From positions 896,509 through 960,508 of the forward strand of contig CAUYUJ010014327.1 of assembly GCA_963575745.1 (NCBI GenBank): 64,000 nt of DNA. Direction: 5' to 3'. Within the stretch, counting starts at the first letter, position 1. The number at the start of each line of letters is the position of its first letter. Shown piece by piece: positions 43,739 to 54,837 of this stretch. The translations under genes and the position numbers were made by a program. The DNA comes from Prorocentrum cordatum (lineage: Eukaryota; Sar; Dinophyceae; Prorocentrales; Prorocentraceae). Below the pieces are notes generated by a model. It was given only the letters and a program-made list of their open reading frames with translations, did no database searches and was not told the origin of the DNA.

Positions 43739-44297
43739 ATCGGGGGGTGTTGGGGGCCTCTGGGGGATCCCAGAGGCCTCTCGGAGGTCTCTGGAAGTCT
43801 CCTGTTCCCGCTCTTGGGTCCATTTTGGGCCCGTTCTGGGGTGGTCTGGGGCTGTCCTTGCAGTCTTGGAGCCTTCTTGGCCCGTCTTGGGGCCGTCCTG
43901 AGGGTCTCTTGGGTGGTCTTGGGGCGGTCTTGGGGGCTCTTCGGCGCTCTTGGACCGGTGGAAGCTCGAAAACGCGAGAAGCCAAAAACATGTTTAAACA
44001 AACATTGAACATCTACGACTTTGGCCTCTTCGGGCCGTCCCGTGACACCTATCAAACCTCTCTTGGGGACTCTTGGAGGCCACCTGGGAGCCTCGAGAGC
44101 CGTCGGAAGGCTGACTTGGGCTGCTCGGGAGCGTCTTGGGCCATCCTTTCACATTCTGGGGGCTCCTGGGAAGCGTCTTGCACCCTCCTGGAGCGCTGTG
44201 GAGGCTCCCCGGAAAGGCTGGGGGAGCGGCACCGGGAGCGTCCCCGAGATGTGGCGGGGAGGTGTGGGACCCGAGGCTGGGGGGGGCGGTATTTATA
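43739..44297. repeat. ~560-bp duplicated unit B (CTTGGG-rich)
   Basis: Second copy of unit A in the same orientation, 1.77 kb downstream. Its end runs into a TA/CATA microsatellite instead of the GTATATAGAACC seen after unit A. Confidence 0.88.
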
Positions 44298-44420
44298 TAT
44301 ATATATATACATATACATATACATATATCTATATATGTATATATATATATATACATACATATATATGTATATATACATATATATGTATACCTATATATAT
44401 ATATACATATATATACACAA
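44290..44420. repeat. TA/CATA microsatellite
   Basis: TATATA and ACATATA runs. Directly after it lies a TGGCGC-TGC-GCGCCA hairpin at 44429-44443. Confidence 0.92.
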
Positions 44421-44690
44421 GAATGCATTGGCGCTGCGCGCCATGCACCTTGGTCCTTTGAGTTCCGCACCCAAGCGGAATGCGTGCGTGCGAACATGCG
44501 CGCCTGCATGTATACACGCGCACGCGCATGCACGTTCCGTATATACGTCTAGGTGTATACCGTATACTTACATTGTTGTATGTGTATACAGCGTACATAT
44601 GTAAATATAATGTTATGTGTGTAAGGGTGTGAACATGCATATGCAACTCGTACGTGCTTTCACGGTGCACGCCGGAGCAATGACTGGGTC
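44421..44690. other. Spacer rich in GCGC/TATACA
   Basis: Short alternating purine-pyrimidine stretches such as ACACGCGCACGCGCATGC near 44513, and no gene. Confidence 0.4.
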
Positions 44691-45440
44691 ACGATATGAA
44701 ATGTCATGGGAGCAAAATCAATGAATGTTGGCGTTCGGGAACATCGTGGGGGTGTTTTCGGGGCCCTCGTGGGCCACTTTGGCGCCTTCATGGGCCGTCC
44801 TGGGGCCTTCTTGGGCCGTCTTGGGGCGCTTGGGCCCGCTGGAGCCCCCTTTGGACCCATCTTGGGCACTTCCGGGGACCTCCCATGGCCCTTTTGGGGT
44901 CTATGCTGGGAGCCCTTGGGAGGCCTCTTGGTTCCATTATGGGCTGTCTTGGGGCTCTCGTGGGCGATCGTGGGGCCCGGCTCGGCCGTCTTGAAGCTTT
45001 TTTGCGGGCCTTTTGGGGCGTCTGGAGGCGGTCTCCGGGGCTTTGAAACCGTCTTGAAAGCTGATGAAATCCGAAAGGCGAATATGCTAAAATTGTAAGT
45101 TGCACGAAGGGAATGGGACGATGTTTGTGCTTTGAAGGCCCCTTGGAAAGCTTTTTGGGGTAACTTGGGGGTCTTTTGGGCCGTCCTGACGCAATTGGAG
45201 TCCCTCTTGGAGCGCTCTTGTGCTGCCTGGGGCCGCCCTTGAGCCTTTCTGATGACCCCTCGGATCGCTCTGGGTCTGCTGGCAAGGCGTTTGTGGAGAC
45301 CTGGAAAGCCGGGTGACCTTTTCCAAGGACGTCCAAGGGAGCCCGAGCACCCCAGATCCCGGGGGTCCAGTTTTGGGGGGGGGGTCCCCCCCCCGGGCTT
45401 GTAAAAATATAGGAAGAGGAATATGTGTATAAGAACCACA

Positions 45441-45480
45441 CGCGCGCTTCGCGCGCGCTTAGCGCGTGACAGACACAAGA
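45441..45480 (+). repeat. CGCGCGC-TTC-GCGCGCG hairpin motif, copy 3
   Basis: Perfect 7-bp stem at 45441-45457, preceded by GTATAAGAACCACA and followed by CTTAGCGCGTGACAG. Confidence 0.65.
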
Positions 45481-45924
45481 ATCGCTTTGCGAAAAAATGT
45501 GTTTGGAGTTTCTCAGGCAAGTGAGGACTCCAGTGACTCCACAGTGGCAACGCCTGCTTGAGGCACCGCTGGGAACGGACCCTGTGTAGAGTGTCGATGC
45601 TCTTGGGCGCGCCCTGGGGCTCTCTTGGGCCGTTTTGAGGGGGCCCATTGGGGTGCTGTTTCGGAGCCTCTTCTGGTGTTTTTCGGGTCGGGGTCTCTTG
45701 GGGGCCTCTTGGGGCTTCTTGGGCGCTTCTTGGAGGCTCTTGGGGTCTCTTGGGGACCTCTTGGGCAAAAACGCTCGAATCTTCGGTTCCTCGTCGCAAT
45801 CTTGGGCGCCGACTCGGGGCGTTCTTGGGCGGTTTGGGCGCCTCGGGGGCCGTCTTGGCCCCCTCGTGGGCCATCTTGGAGCCCTCTTGGGGCATCCTCG
45901 ACCAGCTTGGGGCTCTATTGAAGT

Positions 45925-46990
45925 GCCTCTTGGGAGCCTCCTGGGGATCTCCTGGGGGCCTCTTGGGGGCCTCCGGGGGACCTCTTGGGGCCTCCTGGGG
46001 ACCTCTTGGGGCCTCCTGGGAGCCTCTGGGGCCGAAAGCTCGGAATTTGAATATGGTTGTGCACCTCTGGGACCCCTCTGGGGCTCGTCCTGGGGCTCTC
46101 TTGGGCTGTCTTCGGGGCCTCTCGGGCCGTCTTGGGACCCTCTTGGGGTCGTCTTGGAGCCCTCTTGGAAGCCTGTGGGGCAGTCTTGGGGGCCTCTTGG
46201 GCCGTCTTGTACGCAGTGGACGCCCAAAAGGCGAACACGCCAAAAATACAAGTTTTCCCATAGGAAATCTGCGATGTTTGCTTATTGGGGCTCTATGGAG
46301 TGCCCCTTGGGGCGTGTTCGGGGACTCTTTTCGTGCTTTTGCGGGTCTCTTGAGGGCCTCTTGGGGCTTCTTCGGCGCTTCTTGGAACCTCTTGGGGGCT
46401 CGCATTTTCGGTTCCTCGTCCCCGTCTTGGGCGCCGACTTGGGGCGTTGTTGAACGGTTTAGGCGTCTCGTGGGCCGACTTGGCCCCCTCGTGGGTCGTC
46501 TTGGAACCCTCTTGGGGGCATCCTCGACCGGCTTGGGGTGCCTCTTGGGCCGTCGTGGACGCAGTGGAAGCCCAAAAGGCGAACACGCCAAAAAAATCCG
46601 CTTTCCTATAGGAAATCAGCGCTTTTTGCTTATGTGGGGCTCTGTCGGGGTGCCTCTTGGGAGCCTCCTGGGGGTCTCTTGGGGGCCTCTTGGGGCCTCT
46701 GGGGGGGCCTCTTGGGGCCTCCTGGGGACCTCTTGGGGCCTCCTGGGAGCCTCTGGGGCCGAAAGCTCGGAATTTGAATATGGTTGTGCACCTCTGGGAC
46801 CCCTCTGGGGCTCGTCCTGGGGCTCTCTTGGGCTGTCTTCGGGGCCTCTGGGGCCGTCTTGGGACCCTCTTGGGGTCGTCTTGGAGCCCTCTTGGGAGCG
46901 TGGGGCAGTTTTGGGGGCCTGCTGGGCCGTCTTGTACGCAGTGGACGCCCAAAAGGCGAACACGCCAAAAATAGCAGTTTCCCCATTGGA
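45925..46990. repeat. ~727-bp direct duplication inside the CTTGGG block
   Basis: GCCGAAAGCTCGGAATTTGA occurs at 46031 and 46758. Flanking sequence is nearly identical, including GTACGCAGTGGACGCCCAAA at about 46208 and 46932, with a third variant at 46556. Confidence 0.88.
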
Positions 46991-47004
46991 AATCTGCGAT
47001 GTTT

Positions 47005-48403
47005 GCTTATTTGGGCTCTCTCGGGGTGCCTCTTGGGGCGTCTTCGGTGCCTTCGGGGGCCTTCTTGGCGTCATGGGAGTCGTCTCGAAAGGCGTCTGGA
47101 GCCATCGCTGCGGCCTCCTGGGGCCTCCCTGCAGCCGCTTGAGGCCCTGTTGGCCCCGGGTCGCCGAAACCCTGAAAAACACACGGAAAACGACGCCCAG
47201 GCCCCACATTTGTGGTCGTGGCGCCCGCCCCCGGCCCCCGAGCCCGGTCCCCCGTTCTATATGCATACATACATACATACATACATACATACATACATAC
47301 ATACATACATACATACTTGCATACCATAACATAACATACCATAACAAAGCATAACCGAGCATACCATACCATACCATACCATACCATAACATACCATACA
47401 CACATACATACATACACGCATACATACACACATACATGCATCCATCCATACATACGTACATAAATACATACACACACGCAAACATATGCATACATACATA
47501 CACACATACACACATACATGCATACACACATACATACATTTACATTACAGTACATTACACTGCACTACACTACACTACACTACATTACGTTACGCTACGT
47601 TACGTCACATTACATTACATACATGCATACATATTTACATACATATTTATACATACATGCATGCATGCATACATACACACATGCATACACATACACCTAT
47701 ACATACACACATACATACATACATACATACATACATACATACATACATAGAGACATGCATACACATATACATACATACATACATACATACATACATACAT
47801 ACATACATACATACATAGAGACATGCATACACATATACATACATACATACATACATACATACATACAAACATACATACATACATACATAGAGGCATACAC
47901 ACATAACCAGTCATACCATACCATGGCACATCATATCATGTCATAGCATAACACAACATAGCATGCCAGACCATAACATAACATACACACATGCGTGCAT
48001 GCATACATAAACACGCACACACACATGCATACATACATACATATATACATACACACATACATGCATACATGCATACATACATACACAACGTACATGCATA
48101 CCTGCATGCATACATGCATACAGCCATACACACATGCATACATGCATGCATGCATGCATACATACATACATACATGAATACATACATACATACATACATA
48201 CATACATGCATGCATGCATACATACATACATACACGCACACGCATACATACATGCATACGTATATACAAACACATATACATGCATGGATGCATACATGCA
48301 TACAAACATACATACATACATACGTACATACACACATACGTTACATACATTACACCCATAACATACATTACATTACCGTACATTGCACTACACTACATTA
48401 CAT
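47005..48403. repeat. 1.4-kb tandem duplication, copy A
   Basis: Begins GCTTATTTGGGCTCTCTCGG. About 250 bp of CTTGGG-type and unique sequence are followed by CATA microsatellite with ACATGCATAC, CATTACAT and CATACCATAACA sub-blocks. Confidence 0.93.
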
Positions 48404-49710
48404 GCTTATTTGGGCTCTCTCGGGGTGCCTCTTGGGGCGTCTTCGGTGCCTTCGGGGGCCTTCTTGGCGTCATGGGAGTCGTCTCGAAAGGCGTCTGGAG
48501 CCATCGCTGCGGCCTCCTGGGGCCTCCCTGCAGCCGCTTGAGGCCCTGTTGGCCCCGGGTCGCCGAAACCCTGAAAAACACACGGAAAACGACGCCCAGG
48601 CCCCACATTTGTGGTCGTGGCGCCCGCCCCCGGCCCCCGAGCCCGGTCCCCCGTTCTATATGCATACATACATACATACATACATACATACATGCATACC
48701 ATAACATAACATACCATAACAAAGCATAACCGAGCATACCATACCATACCATAACATAACATACCATACACACATACATACATACACGCATACATACACA
48801 CATACATGCATCCATCCATACATACGTACATAAATACATACACACACGCAAACATATGCAAACATACATACACACATACACACATACATGCATACATACA
48901 TACATACATTTACATTACAGTACATTACACTGCACTACACTACACTACACTACATTACGTTACGCTACGTTACGTCACATTACATTACATACATGCATAC
49001 ATATTTACATACATATTTATACATACATGCATGCATGCATACATACACACATGCATACACATACACCTATACATACATACATACATACATACATACATAC
49101 ATACATACATAGAGACATGCATACACATATACATACATACATACATACATACATACATACATACATACATACAGGCATACACACATAACCAGTCATACCA
49201 TACCATGGCACATCATGTCATGTCATAGCATAACACAACATATCATGACAGACCATAACACAACATACATACATGCGTGCATGCATACATAAACACGCAC
49301 ACACATGCATACATACATACATATATACATACACACATACATGCATACATGCATGCATACATACACAACGTACATGCATACCTGCATGCATACATGCATA
49401 CAGCCATACACACATGCATACACACATACATACATACATACATACATACATACATGAATGCATACATACATAGATACATACATACATACATACATACATA
49501 CATGCATGCATGCATACATACATGCATACATACATACACACACGCACACGCATACATACATGCATACATATCTACAAACACATATACATGCATGGATGCA
49601 TACATGCATACACACATACATACATACATACGTACATACACACATACGTTACATACATTACACCCATAACATACATTACATTACCGTACATTGCACTACA
49701 CTACATTACC
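48404..49710. repeat. 1.4-kb tandem duplication, copy B
   Basis: The same start sequence recurs 1399 bp later. The first ~250 bp look identical to copy A by eye, and the microsatellite part differs mainly in repeat number. Copies sit head to tail. Confidence 0.93.
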
Positions 49711-50074
49711 GTACACTGCAAACATACATAAATGCATGCGTACATACATACACATACCTTACATACATTGCATACATTGCATGTATGCATGCATACATAC
49801 ATACATACACACATACCTACCTACCTACCTACCTACCTACATACAAACATACATACATACATACATACATACATACACACAGACATACATACCTACACAC
49901 ATCCATACATACATACATACATCCATACATACATACATCCATACGTCCATACATCCATACATCCATACATCCATACCTCCGTGCATCCGTACATCCATAC
50001 ATCAATACATCCGTACATCCATGCATCCGTGCATCCATGCATCCATGCATGCATACATACATACATCGTAGATG

Positions 50075-50111
<37 letters not shown>

Positions 50112-50112
50112 T
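49711..50112. repeat. CATA/CATC/CTAC microsatellite and (TA)n
   Basis: ACATACAT, (CTAC)n at about 49817-49840, CATCCATACATC at 49910-50050, and (TA)n at 50075-50110. Confidence 0.9.
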
Positions 50113-50164
50113 GGGGGGCGCTTTAAACAGGTTTTTCAAGAGCGCTTTGGGTATTATAATACTA

Positions 50165-50345
50165 ACACCACGACCCCCCCCCCGACACTCCCACCGACAC
50201 TCCCCCGACACTCCCCCCGACACTCCCCCGACACTCCCCCGACACTCCCCCCGACCCCCCCTCGACACTCCCCCGACACTCCCCCGACACCCCCCCCGAC
50301 GCCCCCCCGAGGCTCCCCCGACGCCCCCCCCGACGTCACTCCGAC
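50165..50345. repeat. CCGACACTCCCC short tandem repeat
   Basis: Units of about 12-13 bp (CCGACACTCCCC, CCGACGCCCCCC). The plus strand is strongly C-rich. Confidence 0.88.
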
Positions 50346-50540
50346 ATCACCCGGGCCCCCCCTCCCCTCTCCCTGACATCGCGCGGGCCCCGCCGCGGGC
50401 CCTCCCCGACGTCGCCCCAAGCCCCCCCCTGACATCACGTCGGCACCGCCGCGACCCCCCGCCCCCGATGTCGACCACCTCCCCCGCTTCGCACGGGCCC
50501 CGCCGAAGGCCATTTGCGACGCGCATATGCGACATCAACC

Positions 50541-50547
50541 CGAGCTT

Positions 50548-50635
<88 letters not shown>

Positions 50636-50690
50636 TACGTGAACCAGGACGACGACGACGACGACGACGGCGACGGTGGCGATGACGACT
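50541..50690. repeat. (GAC)n / (GACGGC)n microsatellite
   Basis: GACGACGAC, then GACGGC hexamers at about 50588-50633. Confidence 0.93.
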
Positions 50691-50799
50691 ACGACGACGG
50701 CGCGTTTTATTATGTATTATTTGCGGTCTTTGCAGTGTGCCACACGGTTAATATTATACTCACATCATATAATATATAATTTATTAAATTATATGTTGT

Positions 50800-50870
50800 A
50801 GGAGGAGGAGGACAACGACGACGACGAAAACGACGACGACGACGACGAACACGACGACGACCAACACGAC

Positions 50871-50902
<32 letters not shown>

Positions 50903-50923
50903 CGACGATGACGGCAGCGGCGT

Positions 50924-50958
<35 letters not shown>

Positions 50959-50975
50959 ACGACGCCGACGCGGCC
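50800..50975. repeat. (GAC)n microsatellite
   Basis: GACGACGAA and GACGAC triplets, changing to GGC triplets at about 50920-50945. Confidence 0.93.
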
Positions 50976-51764
50976 GGCCGGCCAGCCCTGGCAATCGAGA
51001 CAGAGCACGTGCCCCTTGCCGGGTCACCAGGGCCCCCGGGCGGGAGCGCTGCCGTTCCAGGTGTCGCCGGGCTTGCGCCCCCGGGGGTCGCGCGCTCCAC
51101 CCTCCTTGGCATCGTCTTCCTCGCTCTTCTCCGCCGTCTTCCGCATCCCTTCCATCCCATGGCCCATGGCCCATCATATCATCGTATCCCATACCATCCC
51201 TTGCATCCGCATGCCGCATCCCATACATCTCCCCTTCCTCGCCCCCCCCCTCAAAGTCGACGGACTCCCTTTTAAAATCGGCCCCCGGACCCCTCCTGGG
51301 GCGCAAGCGCGCCAGCATTTCGAGCCGCGTCCAGCCGTGGCGACGAGGAGGGCCCCCGAAGGACAGAAGACCTCAAACCGATCCACGGAGTTCGAGGCGT
51401 CCTCTTTTTTCTGACCATCGGTTGCGCGAGGAAATGGGACATCGCCGCATATGCGCACATTCGCATATTGCGTCGGCAATGCTGACGGGCGTCGGACAAT
51501 GGGCCACGGACGGAGGAGGTGAAGCGGAAGGAGGAGGAAGAGGAGGGAGGCGGATGAGGAGGAGGAGGGGGAGGAGGAGCAGGAGGAGGAGGAGGAGGAG
51601 GAGGAGGAGGGGGAGCGAAGGAGGAGGGAGCAACGAGCTGAAGGCCATGCCATGCCCCATTCAGGGCGCCGCGCCACAGCACCGCTTCGCCGTGAATCAC
51701 CACGTGCGCTGAAATCCTAAATCGAATTCGTACTTCGATGCCGGTGAGTCGCATTGCCTGCTCT
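50976..51764. other. Spacer with a GGA tract
   Basis: A GGA tract lies at about 51525-51625. Bases about 51314-51344 (CATTTCGAGCCGCGTCCAGC) resemble about 57725-57755 (CATTCGAGCCGAGTCCAGC). No gene supported. Confidence 0.4.
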
Positions 51765-51976
<212 letters not shown>

Positions 51977-52094
51977 CCCCCCCGTTCCCCCCGCCCTCCC
52001 TGCCCCCCCCTTTCGGGAGTGTGGCCGGGGCTGCAAGGCGAAGAGGTTAGCGCGGGCGCTCGCTGGGCCGCCGGGGGCTGGGGGGAGGCAAAGG

Positions 52095-52285
52095 AGAAGG
52101 AGGATGAGGATGAGGACGAGGAGGACGAGGAGGACGAGGAGGACGAGGAGGAAGAGGAGGAGGAGGAACAGGAGAGGAGGAGGAGGTGGAGGAGGAGGAG
52201 GAGGAGGAGGCAGAGGAAGAGGAACATAAGGAGGAGGGATGGGGGGAGGAAGAGGGGGAGGTGGCTGAGGAGGCGGAAGAGGTGA
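52095..52285. repeat. GGA/GAC purine-rich microsatellite
   Basis: GGAGGACGAGGA and GGAGGA runs ending about 65 bp before the stop codon of the minus-strand gene, so it lies downstream of its coding end. Confidence 0.88.
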
Positions 52286-52349
52286 GGAACAACATACGTG
52301 CACTCGCACTGGCACCCCGGACGCTGGAGACGCAGCGCCCCTACCCTGA

Positions 52350-53579
52350 TCACTTGCGGGCCTTGGGCCGCTTGGGGGCGCCGCCGCCCTGGCTGCCCTG
52401 GCTGCTGCGGCGCCTGGTCGCCGCCTCAGCATCGACCACAACGACCTCCTCGGCGGCGGGCTCGACCTGCTCCGCAGGTCTGTCCTCCGCAGGTTTGTCA
52501 TCTGCGTCGTCGGTGACGGCCGACAAATTGGAGCACGCCTGCTGCACGCACGCGTGAGGCTTCATCAGGACCCCGCGGACATCTGGATTCAGAGCCCGCG
52601 CGCACCGCCTGACCAAGGTGGTTCGGCTTTCCTCTGGTTTCAAGGGCCTCCAGAAGGACTGCATCATTGTGCTGCTGGCCGCAAGCTTCCCCGCGCGCTG
52701 GAACACCTCGTCCGTCTCGAAGTTGATCATGGGCTCGCCGTTGTTGAACTCCGCCAGCATCTTGCGAAGTTCTGCAGTGTTGTCGCTCACCCACCTGAAC
52801 TCTTGGTACAGGGCTCTCGTATCTTGCGTGCACACAAACTTGTACAGCTCCTCGCGGTCCGACTTGGTGACGGTCGTGCTCGAGTCGTCGAGCCGGGCCA
52901 AGTACTTCTCAAGGTCGCCGATCTTCTCGAGAAGCTCTGAGACGGTGGCCTTCATCTTGTTGAACAGCTGATTCGCCGCCTCACTCAAGGCGTTGGTCGC
53001 CCGGTCGCACATGACGTCAATGGCAAAGTAGACTGTGTCCACGCCCTGCATCTGCTGCATCTCCGCGCCGGCTGCCTTGGCCTCGTCGACCTGCTTCTTG
53101 AAGTTGTCAACCGTTCGGCGGCTGTCCGAGACCTTCTTGCACTCTGTCAAGAGGTCCGCTATGGATGTGACCGCCGACTCTCTGTTCTCGCTGGTCAACC
53201 CTTCGACGGGAACGATCTTCGACGCGAACTCGTTGAAGGTGGCGAGGCTCTTCTGCGCGTCGGCGAAGAAAGGGGCCCATAAAAGCGCAACGCAAGAAAC
53301 ATTGTATTCCACTGTGTCGCCGTCACTGTCCTGGATAGCGAGCTTCACGGTCTTCGCCAAAGGAACTCGATGCGACAGAAATTTAGTAACTGCCAGGGAG
53401 GAATACTCTTGGACCTCCTTGGCGGGGACTGCGCCCTGGAGGCTGTCTGCGGTTAAGATGAGCGCCTCGGCCATATCGTTGGACACCGATGCTTCGACCT
53501 TCGCCGCCGCCGAACCGAACGTGTCCAGCACGCCGCCACGCGCGAACAGGACCTTGCTCAACTTTACGGTCAGGAATCC
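52350..53579 (-). CDS. Exon 4: helical region and acidic/basic C-terminus
   Basis: 409 codons plus stop, starting GGA TTC CTG after acceptor CCTCGCAG. Reads GFLTVKLSKVLFARGGVLD, with helical stretches such as NFKKQVDEAKAAGAEMQQMQ and LLEKIGDLEKYLARLDD. It ends in an acidic AEDRPAEQVEPAAEEV stretch followed by basic GGGAPKRPKARK. Confidence 0.75.
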   Translation of the reverse strand, partial: GFLTVKLSKVLFARGGVLDTFGSAAAKVEASVSNDMAEALILTADSLQGAVPAKEVQEYSSLAVTKFLSHRVPLAKTVKLAIQDSDGDTVEYNVSCVALLWAPFFADAQKSLATFNEFASKIVPVEGLTSENRESAVTSIADLLTECKKVSDSRRTVDNFKKQVDEAKAAGAEMQQMQGVDTVYFAIDVMCDRATNALSEAANQLFNKMKATVSELLEKIGDLEKYLARLDDSSTTVTKSDREELYKFVCTQDTRALYQEFRWVSDNTAELRKMLAEFNNGEPMINFETDEVFQRAGKLAASSTMMQSFWRPLKPEESRTTLVRRCARALNPDVRGVLMKPHACVQQACSNLSAVTDDADDKPAEDRPAEQVEPAAEEVVVVDAEAATRRRSSQGSQGGGAPKRPKARK

Positions 53580-54777
53580 CTGCGAGGGGGACGATCGGCT
53601 ATGCTGCGGCCCTTCGCTCTGTAGCCCATTGCCCAGCCAGTAGCCAGTAGCTAGTAGCCCAGGGCACCAGATCCCACATCCAGATCTTGCCCTTAGCCGC
53701 TTAGCCGCTAAGCCCATCCAGCCGCCTAGGCAGCCTAGCCTCTGCTATCCAGCCTATCGCCTCCTATAGCTCTCTAAGCCTATTAACTACTAGCCTCTAG
53801 CCTCTAGCCTATAGTAGCCTATCGCCTATAGCCTATAGCCTAGCCTATAGCCTATATAGCCTGTAGCCTATATCGCATATCGCCCTATAGCCTAGCCTAT
53901 AGCCTCCCAGCGCCTACAGCTAGGCTATAGCTATAGGCTATAAGCTATAGGCTATAGGCTATAGGCTATAGCCTATAGCATAGCCTATAGCCTATAGCCT
54001 ATAGCCTAATAGCCTATAGCCTATAGCCTATAGCCTAATAACCTACCTATATGCCGAACCCCATGGCCCATCTGTCCCATACCCTCGCACCCTTTCCCCC
54101 TGAACCCATGCCCCATTTCAATGCCGCGCCCCATTCCCGGCCCCCAAACCACATCGCACGTCGCCACTTGGCTTGGACACGGGGCTCTGGGACATGCGCC
54201 AGGGGGCACAAGGCTGTAGGATTAGGATTTGGGACGCAGCTCTAGGCTTCAGAGTTCGGGCGCCCTCAAATCCTTGAAGGCACCCCCAAAGAGCGTGAAA
54301 GCGCTTCTCAACTCGCCAGGGTGATCCGACGAGCCGCACATCAACCTGGTGTTGACGGTGCCCAAGAGCGCGTGCACGCAATCTGACTTGATGCTTTCGT
54401 CGTCCAGTACTGCAGCGATGCCGGCCTCCAAGCAATGATGTGTCTTGATCATGTTCTGGAGATCTGACTCGTACTGGTCGCGCACGGACTTCCGCGCCAG
54501 CTTGGTCAGCCCCGAGGCGTCGGCCTCGACGGGGACCAGCTTCTCGAACTGGCCCTGCCGCGCGAGGAGAGGGGGAGAGGCCCGAAAGCTAAGGAGTGGA
54601 GGCAACCGCAAAACAAAACAATTATGGTTTACGGACGATAAATAAAAATCATACACTGAATCAGAATCATAATAAATCTACGTCGTTCAGTTTTTCTTGT
54701 TTTGTTTTGCGGTTGCCTCCACTCCAGAAAAGTCGTCGTCGTCGTCCTCATCGTCGTCGTCGTCGTAGTCGTCGTCG

Positions 54778-54837
<60 letters not shown>

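Larger units (their letters stand above)
44735..47200. repeat. Long degenerate CTTGGGGCC repeat block
   Basis: Dominated by GGGCCGTCTTGGG and GGGGCCTCTTGGG units. It includes a ~727-bp direct duplication and A-rich inserts. Open frames of up to 643 codons (Gly/Trp/Leu-rich on plus, Pro/Arg/Lys-rich on minus) are repeat translations. Confidence 0.85.

Noticed and set aside
45648-47354. 568- and 643-codon frames in the CTTGGGGCC block
   Set aside because: Gly/Trp/Leu-rich or Pro/Arg-rich readings of the repeat on both strands; no domain and equal openness in competing frames.
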